Source of the DNA: an uncultured Caulobacteraceae bacterium
GTDB lineage: Bacteria; Pseudomonadota; Alphaproteobacteria; Caulobacterales; Caulobacteraceae
Assembly: GCA_903872075.1 (NCBI GenBank)
Contig: CAIQJF010000096.1
Span: 1 to 50,702, forward strand
DNA: 50,702 nucleotides
Reading direction: 5' to 3'
The notes under the pieces are model-generated. The model saw only the letters and a list, made by a program, of their open reading frames with translations, did not search any database and was not told the origin of the DNA. Positions 7,005 to 14,474 of the stretch are shown one piece after another. Each line of letters starts with the position of its first letter. Position 1 is the first letter of the stretch. A program made the translations under genes and the position numbers.

Positions 7005-8899
7005 AGTCCCTCTCCCTTGTTTTGGCCGCCTGGCCGCTGAGCACCGCTTGTCGAAGCCAGAATTCTCCGGGCTTCGCCCCCTAAATCCATGAGCCAGAAC
7101 GCGCTGAGCCGCTCGCCATGGGCGAGTGGACCGGCAAGCAGCGTTTCCACCAGCCGTTTAGCGGCGGCGCGATCGCCGCTCTCGGCGAGGAAACGGGCAT
7201 GCAGGAGTTCACAGAGCTCGGTGACTTCCTCGTTCTTCGGCCGCGCCGCATCGGCGGCGCAGTTCCCGAGCATGGCGGCGATACGGCTGCGCGGCGGTCT
7301 GAACCCGGGAGGCGACATGAGCCAGGCGCGGGCCTCGAAAAGCTGGCTCCCGCGCGCCTGCCGCGCGGCGACGAGATTTTCGGGGTCCTCGCGCGCCAGC
7401 GCCAGCGCCCCCGCGCGCGCCTTTTCGAACCGAGCCGACGCTTCCGCCGTTGCGCCTAACGCTGCTGAGATACGGCCAAGCGCCAGATCGCTCGAGACGA
7501 TTCTGAGACGGGCCTGATAGTCGCGGGGATCATCTGCCAGGAGCCGCTCAATGATGCGCCGTTGGGCGAGACGCTCGGTCAAGGCGCCTGCCTCATCGCC
7601 GGAAAAACGGCGCACGGTGGCGAGCCAGCCGTGGCCGTCCTCCACCTGAATTTGAATCTCCCGGTCAGTGGGTCGCAGGCGGCCAACGGTCTCGAAGTCG
7701 GCCTGGGCCGCGCGGAAAAGAGCGCCGGCGCGAGGCGTGTCGATGCTGCGCCGGAGAAGAAATACGCCTAGATTGCTCTCCGAATAGCCGCGTTCGAGCC
7801 GCCAGTCGGCGTTGGCGGAATCGATGGTAACCAGCCGCGCGGCGAGCGCCGCGTAGCCTTTCATCCTCGCTTCGGCGTCGTCATCGCGCCCCTCGGAGGC
7901 GCGCAGGTACCCCAACCAATATTCGCTTTGGGCGTGAGCGAAGATCCGCCTTGTGTCGTTCGGCGCGGCGCGCAGCAGACGGGCCGTCGACGTCCAGGCA
8001 TCGCGCAGCTGGGCATCGGCCGCAGCAAAGTCTCCGCGGGTGATATCGTCACCGCCCGACTGCTGCAGGAGCTTGGCGCGTTCGATCACGTCACCGGGGG
8101 CAAGCTGGCGGGTGTCCTTGCCGCTGTAGAAGCCCAAGGCGCCACGATTGAGATCATCGCGCAATCTCAGGGCGCCGAACCGTTTGAGCCGCGTGTAAAG
8201 GTCCCCGCCCACGGCGGTGACGACCTTGTCGCCCGCAGCGTGCTCGCGCTGGCTGGTAATACGGGCCTGAATCACGGCCAGGGCGAGCGCGCCCACGGCC
8301 GTGAAACCAAGAACCGAGGCGAGCGATGTCAGCAGGACGTTGCGCACCTGCCGTTGGGCATCGCGCTGGACGAGATCGTCGAGGCTTGCGTCCGCCAAGG
8401 CGGCGATAAGCTTGAGCAGCGCAAGACGGTCGCCATCGCCCTCCGGCCGGAAGTCCGCGGCCAAGGGAGAGATTTTTCGCCCGTCCGGTCCAGGCTCAAG
8501 CAGCGCCGGATGAAACACCTGCTTGGAACTGCCCTTGAAGATCGCCGTGAGCACGCCGGCATCGCCATGCACTTGGCGAAAGAGCCGTATTTCGCGCCCG
8601 ACCCAATCGGACGCGGCGGAGTTTGGCGTGCAGATGACGATCAGACGCCGTGACCGCTCGATCGCTTCGCGGACGACTTCGGTCAGATCCGGGGCGGCGG
8701 CCATCTCGTCGCGGTCCCGGAACACGGGATCCAGCCGCCCCGGCCTTGGGCCGTCCCCAGGTCGACCACGGGACAGCTTTGCCGGCAGCCGATAGTCTTC
8801 CAAACGTCGATGTAAACGGCGAGCGAAGGCGGTGTCGCGATGGCTGTAGCTGATGAAGGCGCTGTACCGCCCCGCCGCCGGTTCCCCCGCGCCCGTCAT
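7001..8899 (-). CDS. TIR domain protein with transmembrane segment and TPR-like C-terminal region
   Basis: Residues about 11-170 of the 632-residue product form a TIR domain. YSAFISYSHRD is box 1, RSRRLIVICTPNSAASDW is the central strand, and Glu103 in SDWVGREI sits where the catalytic glutamate of NAD+-cleaving TIR domains lies. A single hydrophobic span follows at about 188-210. The rest is Ala/Arg/Glu-rich helical repeats resembling TPRs, which would lie across the membrane from the TIR domain. TIR proteins in bacteria act as NADases in phage defence, as signalling scaffolds or as effectors. The overlapping lipoprotein gene suggests an envelope-linked sensor with an intracellular TIR output, which is inference. 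There is no nuclease, SMODS or SIR2 partner next to it. Confidence 0.85.
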   Translation of the reverse strand: MTGAGEPAAGRYSAFISYSHRDTAFARRLHRRLEDYRLPAKLSRGRPGDGPRPGRLDPVFRDRDEMAAAPDLTEVVREAIERSRRLIVICTPNSAASDWVGREIRLFRQVHGDAGVLTAIFKGSSKQVFHPALLEPGPDGRKISPLAADFRPEGDGDRLALLKLIAALADASLDDLVQRDAQRQVRNVLLTSLASVLGFTAVGALALAVIQARITSQREHAAGDKVVTAVGGDLYTRLKRFGALRLRDDLNRGALGFYSGKDTRQLAPGDVIERAKLLQQSGGDDITRGDFAAADAQLRDAWTSTARLLRAAPNDTRRIFAHAQSEYWLGYLRASEGRDDDAEARMKGYAALAARLVTIDSANADWRLERGYSESNLGVFLLRRSIDTPRAGALFRAAQADFETVGRLRPTDREIQIQVEDGHGWLATVRRFSGDEAGALTERLAQRRIIERLLADDPRDYQARLRIVSSDLALGRISAALGATAEASARFEKARAGALALAREDPENLVAARQARGSQLFEARAWLMSPPGFRPPRSRIAAMLGNCAADAARPKNEEVTELCELLHARFLAESGDRAAAKRLVETLLAGPLAHGERLSAFWLMDLGGEARRILASTSGAQRPGGQNKGEGL

Positions 8900-9017
8900 G
8901 CCCTTGCGCCCCAGCCTCCCGAGTTCGAACGATCTCTCGGCTTAAAGTCCGCAGGTGGCCGGGATGTCCGACCGTCTGAAGCGTGAGTGTGGCAGAAACC
9001 AACGCATTGTCCACGTG

Positions 9018-9116
9018 CCGGTCGTGACTTGCGCCGAAGGCGGCAACGGCAAGCTGTATCTGGCCTATTTGCGCGATCCGGACGGCAACAAGCTGTGCGC
9101 GCTGCATCGGATGTAG
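9018..9116 (+). pseudogene. 3' remnant of a second VOC-fold gene
   Basis: The frame ending at TAG 9114-9116 encodes NGKLYLAYLRDPDGNKLCAL followed by HRM, the same ending as the intact VOC gene at 5823-6197. Over 73 bases (9045-9117 against 6126-6198) eight positions differ, and seven of these are synonymous. The VTC motif further upstream is also kept, with a six-codon gap. No start or N-terminal half remains. The synonymous pattern means this end evolved as a functional gene before truncation, so it is not a fresh duplication. Together with the repeat at 9135-9242 it fills the 405-base gap between the TIR gene and the M20 peptidase. Confidence 0.75.
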
Positions 9117-9134
9117 GACTGACCTAGGCGATGA

Positions 9135-9242
9135 GCGCCCCCTCCGGCGCTTCGCGCCACCTCCCCCGCGGTGCGGGGGAGGAGAGATGAACTCCTCCTC
9201 CGTTTACGGGGGAGGAGGACCCCGAAGGGGTGGAGGGGGCGC
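9135..9242. repeat. Palindromic intergenic repeat, copy 1
   Basis: The element starts with GCGCCCCCTCC and ends with its reverse complement GGAGGGGGCGC. Between these arms are nested hairpins: GGCGCTTCGCGCC, then a CCTCCCCCGC/GCGGGGGAGG pair and a second pair with a TTTACG-type loop. Four further copies lie in intergenic spaces of the window. It sits just ahead of the M20 peptidase gene. Confidence 0.85.
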
Positions 9243-9304
9243 GAGCCGGTTTCCCCCGGACCCGAAACGTCCTAGGCGTGCCCAGGACCTCGGGAGATCA
9301 GATC

Positions 9305-10705
9305 ATGCGGACGATACGGACAGCGATCCTGGCGGCGGCGGCCGTGGCAACCCTGGCGGGCGGGGCCCAGGCGGCGCCCGTGTCTCACCCCCAGGCCGAG
9401 GCCCAGGCGCTGGACCTGGCCAAGCAGGCCATCGCCCTGCGTTCGGTGCGCGGGCCGGGCAATCGCACGCCGGAGGTGGCCGCCCTGTTCCGCGACGCGC
9501 TCGTGGCCGGCGGGTTCGCCGCTGAGGATGTGACCATCACCCCGGTGGACGACACCGCCTATCTGATCGCCCGCTGGCATGGCTCGGATCCCAAGGCCAA
9601 GGCGCTGGTGATCTCCGGCCACATGGACGTGGTGGAGGCCAAGCCGTCGGACTGGCAGCGCGATCCGTTCACCCCGGTGGTGGAGAACGGCTATCTGTTC
9701 GGCCGCGGGGCGACCGACATGAAGCTCGACGACGCCCTGGCCATCGCCTCGCTGATCGAGCTGAAGCGCGAGGGCTTCAAGCCGCGCCGCGACATCGTCA
9801 TCGAATTCTCCGGCGACGAGGAGACGGTGATGAAGACCAGCGGCCTGATCGCCGAAAAGCTGGCCGGATCGGAGCTGGTGCTCAATGTCGACGGCGGCGG
9901 CGGGCGGCTGGACGACGCGACCGGCGCGGCGACCTATTTCACCTGGCAGGGGGCGGAGAAGACCTACGCCGACTTCTCGCTGACGGTGACCAATCCGGGC
10001 GGTCACTCCTCGGCGCCGCGGGCCGACAACGCCATCGACCGCCTGGCCGCGGCGCTGCTGCGCATCCAGGCCCATCGCTTCACGCCCGAGGTCAGTCCGC
10101 TCACCAAGGCCTATTTCACCGCCGCGGCGGCCTATGCCCCGCCGGAGACGGCCGGCGCCATGCGCGCCTTCGCCGCCAATCCGGCCGATCCGGCGGCCAT
10201 CGCCGTGCTGGCGGCCAATCCGAGCACGATCGGCAAGATCGGCACCACCTGCGTGGTGACCATGATCAGCGGCGGTCACGCGATCAACGCCCTGCCGCAG
10301 CGGGCCGAGGCCAATATCAACTGCCGGATCTTCCCGGGCCATGCGCCCGCCGACATCATGGCCGAGCTGGCGGCGGCGGCGAACGATCCGGCCGTCGCCT
10401 TCAAGGACGTCAGCGAAGGCTCGGTGCGCACCGACGCCTCACCCATGCGGCCGGAGTTCGTGGCGGCGGTGACCAAGGCCCTGGGCAAGGTCTATCCGGG
10501 CGTGCCGGTGTTCCCCGCCATGGCCTCGGGCGCCAGCGACAGCATGTGGTTCCGCCACGCGGGGGTGGACAGCTACGGCGCCAGTCCGCTGTTCACCAAG
10601 GCCTCCGAGGACTTCAGCCACGGGCTGAACGAGCGTGTCCCCCTGTCCAATATCGCCCCGTCGATCACCTATTACCTCAGCCTGGTGTCCGACCTGGCGA
10701 AGTAG
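9305..10705 (+). CDS. Exported M20-family zinc carboxypeptidase/dipeptidase
   Basis: The start at 9305 gives a 466-residue protein with a signal peptide ending at about GGAQA-A (residue 24). A longer frame from 9230 would run through the repeat and bury the signal. The M20 metallopeptidase signature is complete: SGHMDVV (metal His and Asp), GRGATDMK (bridging Asp), FSGDEE (catalytic and metal Glu), NVDGGGG (metal Asp) and EDFSHGLNE (final metal His). The dimerisation domain sits in the middle. Such enzymes cleave C-terminal residues or dipeptides, here in the periplasm. The gene stands alone, converging on two small minus-strand genes. Substrate specificity is not predictable. Confidence 0.9.
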   Translation: MRTIRTAILAAAAVATLAGGAQAAPVSHPQAEAQALDLAKQAIALRSVRGPGNRTPEVAALFRDALVAGGFAAEDVTITPVDDTAYLIARWHGSDPKAKALVISGHMDVVEAKPSDWQRDPFTPVVENGYLFGRGATDMKLDDALAIASLIELKREGFKPRRDIVIEFSGDEETVMKTSGLIAEKLAGSELVLNVDGGGGRLDDATGAATYFTWQGAEKTYADFSLTVTNPGGHSSAPRADNAIDRLAAALLRIQAHRFTPEVSPLTKAYFTAAAAYAPPETAGAMRAFAANPADPAAIAVLAANPSTIGKIGTTCVVTMISGGHAINALPQRAEANINCRIFPGHAPADIMAELAAAANDPAVAFKDVSEGSVRTDASPMRPEFVAAVTKALGKVYPGVPVFPAMASGASDSMWFRHAGVDSYGASPLFTKASEDFSHGLNERVPLSNIAPSITYYLSLVSDLAK

Positions 10706-10713
10706 CGCCCGCG

Positions 10714-10992
10714 TCAGCCCGGGACGATGGTCCTGGTCGCCGGATCGACGCGCACCGGGCGGCGGTGATTGACCTCGGCAGGGTCGACATCGATCACCGG
10801 CGCGTCAGGGCCGGCGCCGGCGTGGCGCCGGGCGCGGTCGTGATGGGATTCGCGATGGGCGGCGGCGCCCTCGAACGTGACGCTGTGGTGGACGTGCAGG
10901 ATCGCTCCGGTGGCGGCGTCATAGACGACGTGGGCGGTCTCGCGCGCGGCGGGGACGCCGGGGGTCGATTGGGAGATCGGGTTCGGGTTCAT
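10714..10992 (-). CDS. Small hypothetical protein
   Basis: A 92-residue protein starting at ATG 10992, two bases after the stop of the gene upstream, so the pair is an operon. The N-terminal half contains AHVVYDAATGAILHVHHSVT, a beta-hairpin-like stretch resembling start segments of small proteins that carry a conserved YD.xTG.Ilh pattern. The middle is rich in His and Arg, the end in Val, Asp and Pro. There is no signal peptide or membrane span. The same DNA can be read as part of a longer frame from 11382, but that frame is antisense-like noise before this point. I do not recognise the family. Confidence 0.6.
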   Translation of the reverse strand: MNPNPISQSTPGVPAARETAHVVYDAATGAILHVHHSVTFEGAAAHRESHHDRARRHAGAGPDAPVIDVDPAEVNHRRPVRVDPATRTIVPG

Positions 10993-10994
10993 CT

Positions 10995-11360
10995 TCAGCC
11001 CCACTGGAACAGGGTTACGGTGCCGGACGAGCGCAGGTCGGCGACGATATGGGCGCAGGTCACCGACAGCATGCGGGGAATGAACAGCCGCGGCACGAGA
11101 TCTTCGGGCACGACATTGTCCAGATTGCCCACGTCCCCGAAGGTCTGGCGCTGGAACTGGCCCTGATCGTCGAGGAACTCGATCTCGATGATGCCGAAGC
11201 CGCCGAGGCAGAAGTCGCTGTTCACCTGCAGGGCCGGGACCGTGCACTGGACCCAGACGTCCTGGGCGGGACGGCCCGGCGCCGCCCAGGGGTTGGTGAT
11301 GAACTGGGTGGCGGTGCCGCCGTTCACCCAGCCAGGGGAAAAGATATTGAGAATGGCCAT
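10995..11360 (-). CDS. Hypothetical protein, predicted beta-sandwich
   Basis: The 121-residue product from ATG 11360, preceded by GGAGGGACT, has no signal peptide. It alternates hydrophobic strands with turns (FSPGWVNGG, DVWVQCTVPAL, FGIIEIEFLDDQGQF, LSVTCAHIVADLRSSG), which suggests an all-beta domain. The longer frame upstream to 11531 overlaps the divergent MmcQ/YjbR gene and is rejected as the start. It is followed two bases later by another small gene. Neither has a motif that assigns function. Possible roles include a structural or toxin-like beta protein, but this is not supported by any residue I can name. Confidence 0.6.
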   Translation of the reverse strand: MAILNIFSPGWVNGGTATQFITNPWAAPGRPAQDVWVQCTVPALQVNSDFCLGGFGIIEIEFLDDQGQFQRQTFGDVGNLDNVVPEDLVPRLFIPRMLSVTCAHIVADLRSSGTVTLFQWG

Positions 11361-11382
11361 CGGGCGCAGTCCCTCCACGCAT

Positions 11383-11400
11383 CGGGACGCTGACGTCCCG
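11383..11400. promoter_or_regulatory. Perfect short palindrome between divergent genes
   Basis: CGGGACG (11383-11389) and CGTCCCG (11394-11400) form a perfect seven-base dyad with loop CTGA. It lies 23 bases upstream of the ATG at 11360 and 85 bases upstream of the divergent MmcQ/YjbR gene. It could be an operator for either gene or a leader hairpin for the minus-strand pair. Confidence 0.35.
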
Positions 11401-11484
11401 GATTGGCCCCAGACCGCGTAAACGCGCGAAGCAAGGAAAGGTTCATGGCTGGCCGATGGAGACTGGCGCTGGCAGACTGGGCTC

Positions 11485-11862
11485 ATGCTGAGCCCCGATC
11501 CCAACGCCGCCCTGGCGCGACTTCGCGACATCTGCCTGGCCCTGCCGGAAACCGACGAGATCGTCTCGCACGGCGCTACCGCCTTCCGGGTTCACGGCAA
11601 GATGTTCGCCTATTTCCAGCACAACCATCATGGCGACGGCCTGACCGTGGTGAGCGTCAAGACCACGGGGCGCGAGGAGCAGGACCTGCTGCTGGAGGTC
11701 GATCCGGAGCTCTATAGCTGGCCGGCCTATATCGGTCCCCGCGGCTGGATCGCCATGAGCCTGGCGCCGGAGGAGACCGACTGGGCGCACATCGCCGCGC
11801 GGGTGGCGACGAGCCACGCGCTGGCCGCGCCGAAGCGGCGGGGGCATCAGGCGCCAGGTTGA
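11485..11862 (+). CDS. MmcQ/YjbR family protein
   Basis: A 125-residue protein with the MmcQ/YjbR (CyaY-like fold) pattern. CLALPETDEIVSHG near the start, FRVHGKMFAYF, and the closing SWPAYIGPRGWIAMSL are all characteristic of this DNA-binding-like family. Its members are small cytoplasmic proteins of uncertain role, sometimes fused to or next to transcription regulators. The gene stands alone. Its stop codon directly abuts repeat copy 2, which begins one base after the TGA, so the repeat supplies its 3' untranslated region and may act as terminator or mRNA end stabiliser. Confidence 0.82.
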   Translation: MLSPDPNAALARLRDICLALPETDEIVSHGATAFRVHGKMFAYFQHNHHGDGLTVVSVKTTGREEQDLLLEVDPELYSWPAYIGPRGWIAMSLAPEETDWAHIAARVATSHALAAPKRRGHQAPG

Positions 11863-11980
11863 GCGCCCCCTCCGTCACGCGCCCGCGGCGCGCGACACCT
11901 CCCCCGCTTCGCAAGGGAGGAGGAATCCGCTCCTCCCCCGTTTACGGGGGAGGTGACCGCGAAGCGGTCGGAGGGGGCGC
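11863..11980. repeat. Palindromic intergenic repeat, copy 2
   Basis: The same 11-base terminal arms as copy 1 (GCGCCCCCTCC and GGAGGGGGCGC) enclose nested hairpins, here with CACGCGCCCGCGGCGCG, a CCTCCCCCG/CGGGGGAGG pair around TTTA, and a distal GACCGC..GCGGTC stem. It starts immediately after the MmcQ/YjbR stop and ends 76 bases before the DUF559 gene. Confidence 0.85.
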
Positions 11981-12056
11981 AAGTCGCTGACCTGTCTCGC
12001 CCCCCTGCTGAAGGCGATTGCCGTCGACCTCGCGGGCGTCATACCGTCAGCGTGTC

Positions 12057-12422
12057 ATGCGCGCGACCAGCCACAGACATCGCTTCGCCAAGGCGCTTCG
12101 CCGGTCGCTGTCGCCGCCGGAGGTGCTGCTTTGGGTGAGGCTTCGGACGCGACAGAACGGGCGCCCCGTGTTCCGCCGGCAGCATCCGATAGGGGTCTAT
12201 GTGGCGGATTTCTACTGCGCCTCCGCGAAACTCGTCGTTGAGATAGATGGTCTCGACCACGCCGCGGCCGAGCGACTGGACCGGGATGCGATGCGCGACC
12301 AGATCCTCGAATCCACGGGTCATCAGGTGATGCGGATCGCCGCGAGCGAGGTCCTGGCCAATCCCGACGGCGTCGCCGAATGGGTTGTCAGCCGGGCGCG
12401 CGAGCTTAGCGGAAGCGATTAG
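12057..12422 (+). CDS. DUF559 endonuclease-like protein (Vsr-type PD-(D/E)XK fold)
   Basis: The 121-residue product from ATG 12057 matches DUF559. SPPEVLLWVRLR supplies the first glutamate (Glu22), FRRQHPIGVYVADFYC supplies Asp51, and LVVEIDG supplies Glu62 and Asp64. These are the ingredients of a Vsr/PD-(D/E)XK nuclease site. Proteins of this family are short, very common in multiple copies in Alphaproteobacteria and biochemically little studied. The gene is boxed in by palindromic repeats: one ends 76 bases upstream, and a half copy begins 13 bases after its stop. That arrangement resembles REP elements next to their RAYT enzymes, but a functional link is only a suggestion. It is probably transcribed alone. 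Confidence 0.82.
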   Translation: MRATSHRHRFAKALRRSLSPPEVLLWVRLRTRQNGRPVFRRQHPIGVYVADFYCASAKLVVEIDGLDHAAAERLDRDAMRDQILESTGHQVMRIAASEVLANPDGVAEWVVSRARELSGSD

Positions 12423-12435
12423 CCGGGGGCTGATT

Positions 12436-12488
12436 GCGCCCCCTCCGTCGGCTTCGCCGACACCTCCTCCGCTGCGCGAGGGAGGAGT
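12436..12488. repeat. Palindromic repeat, half copy
   Basis: This copy has the left arm GCGCCCCCTCC, the hairpin GTCGGCTTCGCCGAC and the first purine-rich stem (CCTCCTCCGC/GAGGGAGGAG), then stops. The right half of the full element is missing. A complete copy begins 25 bases further on. Confidence 0.75.
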
Positions 12489-12513
12489 TTTGTTAAGGCG
12501 CGGATGGCGGCTT

Positions 12514-12629
12514 GCGCCCCCTCCGTCACGCGCCTGCGGCGCGCGACACCTCCCCCGCGTCGCGAGGGAGGAGGAAACAACTCCTCCCCCGGTTACGGGG
12601 GAGGTGGCGCGCAGCGCCGGAGGGGGCGC
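12514..12629. repeat. Palindromic intergenic repeat, copy 3
   Basis: A complete element with arms GCGCCCCCTCC (12514-12524) and GGAGGGGGCGC (12619-12629), nested hairpins and a GGTTACGGGGGAGG-type central loop. It lies 16 bases beyond the stop of the enoyl-CoA hydratase gene on the opposite strand, so it separates convergent transcripts. Confidence 0.85.
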
Positions 12630-12645
12630 TTGGGCGCAGGGGGCG

Positions 12646-13419
12646 TTATTTGCCGGTGAAGACGCCCGGGCGCTTTTCGATGAAGGCGGCCATACCTTCC
12701 TTCTGGTCAGCGGTGCCGAACAGGCCGTGGAACAGGCGGCGTTCGAAATTGACGCCCTGTTCGAGCATGGTCTCATAGGCGGCGTTGACCATTTCCTTGG
12801 CGGCGATGGTGGCCAGGGGGGCCATGGCGGCGATGGTTTCGGCGGTCTTCATCGCTTCAGCCTCGAGATCGGCCAGGGGCACGACCTTGGCGACGAGGCC
12901 CGAGGCCTCGGCTTCGCGGGCGTCCATGTTGCGGCCGGTGAGGCACATTTCCATGGACTTTGCCTTGCCCACCGCGCGGGTCAGGCGTTGGGAACCGCCC
13001 ATGCCGGGGGTGACGGCGAGCTTGATCTCCGGCTGGCCGAACTTGGCGTTGTCGGCGGCGATGATGAAGTCGGCCATCATGGCCAGTTCGCAGCCGCCGC
13101 CCAGGGCGAAGCCGGACACCGCCGCGATCCAGGGCTTGCGGGTCTGGGTGAGCTTGGCGTAGCCGGCGAAGAAGTTGGCGCCATACATGTCGGCGAATGA
13201 CTGCTCGGACATCTCCTTGATGTCGGCGCCGGCCGCGAAGGCGCGGTCGGAGCCGCGGATCACCGCGCAGCGCTGGCTCGGATCGGCGTCATATTTGCCG
13301 AAGGCGTCCAGCAGATCGGCCAGGACCTGGCTGTTGAGGGCGTTGAGCGCCTGGGGGCGGTTGAGGGTGATGAGGGTCACCGCGCCGCGCTGTTCGACGA
13401 GGATCGTTTCGTAACTCAT
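12646..13419 (-). CDS. Enoyl-CoA hydratase
   Basis: A 257-residue crotonase-fold enzyme. [12 protein letters not shown] and [16 protein letters not shown] form the oxyanion hole, and the catalytic glutamates lie in GGGCELA and [16 protein letters not shown]. It hydrates 2-enoyl-CoA to 3-hydroxyacyl-CoA, in this context probably methacrylyl-CoA to 3-hydroxyisobutyryl-CoA in valine breakdown, or short straight chains. The ATG at 13419 overlaps the stop of the hydrolase gene upstream by four bases. Length and motifs are normal for the family. It is the last gene of the operon and ends just before repeat copy 3. Family is certain; methacrylyl preference is inferred from its neighbours. Confidence 0.93.
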   Translation of the reverse strand: MSYETILVEQRGAVTLITLNRPQALNALNSQVLADLLDAFGKYDADPSQRCAVIRGSDRAFAAGADIKEMSEQSFADMYGANFFAGYAKLTQTRKPWIAAVSGFALGGGCELAMMADFIIAADNAKFGQPEIKLAVTPGMGGSQRLTRAVGKAKSMEMCLTGRNMDAREAEASGLVAKVVPLADLEAEAMKTAETIAAMAPLATIAAKEMVNAAYETMLEQGVNFERRLFHGLFGTADQKEGMAAFIEKRPGVFTGK

Positions 13420-14474
13420 AGGGGCTTCCATTCCTGATCGGCGGTGAGCGGGGCGAAAACAGTGTCGAGCATCGTATCGGTGACCCCGGCCAGATCGGCG
13501 GGGTTCCAGACGGGCTTGTGGTCCTTCTCGACGATGACGGCGCGGACGCCCTCGGTGAAGTCGGCGCTCATCACCATGCGGGCGCCGATGCGCATCTCCA
13601 TGGCCATGTTGTCGGCGAACTCGGTGAGGGCCTTGCCGGCCTGAAGCTGGCGCAGGGAGACCTTCATGGAGAGCGGCGACTTGGTTTTCAGGGTGGCGAG
13701 CTGAGCCAGGGCCCATTCGGAGCCGTCGGCCTCAAGGGCGGCGAAGATCGCCTCCACGGTGGGGCCGGAGAACAGGCGGTCGATCTCGTCGTGATGCTCA
13801 ATCATGGCCGAGCGGCCAGGGTCGGTTTCCAGCTCGGCCAGGATAGTCTCCACGGCCTCCGGATCGGCGATCACGCGGGCCTTGAGCTCGGCGATCTTCT
13901 CTGAGGGCACGACATCGGTGGCGATGCCGAGAATCTCGCAGCCGGCCGCCTTGATGCGGGCTCCGGTCAGGGCCAGCCAGACGCCCACGGCGCCGTGCAG
14001 GCGCGAGAGGTGCCAGCCGCCGCCAACGTCGGGGAACAGGCCGATGCCGGTCTCCGGCATGGCGAAGGTGGTGCGCTCGGTGGCGACCCGGTAACGGGCC
14101 GGCATGGCGATGCCCACGCCCCCGCCCATGGTGATCCCGTCCATAATGGCGACCACCGGCTTGGGATAGACCATCAGCAGGTGGTTGAGCTGATACTCGG
14201 TATAGAAGAACCGCCGCGCCCCCTCCCCGCCTTCGGCGGCGCTGTCGGCCAGGAAGCGGATATCGCCGCCGGCGCAGAAACCACGCTCGCCGCGATGGTC
14301 GATAAGGATGGTGTGGACGGCCGGATCGTCGCGCCACGCCAGCAGGGCGTCGGTCATCAAGGTGACCATGCCGGCCGTCAGGGCCCCGAGGGCCTTGGGG
14401 CGGTTAAGGGTCAGGCGCCCGACGCGGCCCTCGACGGCGGCGATGACTTCAGGTTCGGCAGCAGGCTCACTCAT
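13416..14474 (-). CDS. 3-hydroxyisobutyryl-CoA hydrolase
   Basis: The 352-residue crotonase-fold protein matches HIBYL-CoA hydrolases rather than hydratases. It shows [33 protein letters not shown], and [20 protein letters not shown], with the glutamate and aspartate used for thioester hydrolysis. The extended C-terminal third is also typical. It releases free 3-hydroxyisobutyrate from its CoA ester in valine catabolism. Start and stop both overlap neighbours by ATGA, so translation is coupled with the dehydrogenase upstream and the hydratase downstream. The next enzyme, 3-hydroxyisobutyrate dehydrogenase, is not in this window. Confidence 0.9.
   Translation of the reverse strand: MSEPAAEPEVIAAVEGRVGRLTLNRPKALGALTAGMVTLMTDALLAWRDDPAVHTILIDHRGERGFCAGGDIRFLADSAAEGGEGARRFFYTEYQLNHLLMVYPKPVVAIMDGITMGGGVGIAMPARYRVATERTTFAMPETGIGLFPDVGGGWHLSRLHGAVGVWLALTGARIKAAGCEILGIATDVVPSEKIAELKARVIADPEAVETILAELETDPGRSAMIEHHDEIDRLFSGPTVEAIFAALEADGSEWALAQLATLKTKSPLSMKVSLRQLQAGKALTEFADNMAMEMRIGARMVMSADFTEGVRAVIVEKDHKPVWNPADLAGVTDTMLDTVFAPLTADQEWKPL

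Noticed and set aside
6126..9117. Interpretation of the VOC end copies as attachment sites of a recent integrative element
   Set aside because: The copies differ mostly at silent positions, which means long separate evolution, and no integrase or excisionase lies between them.
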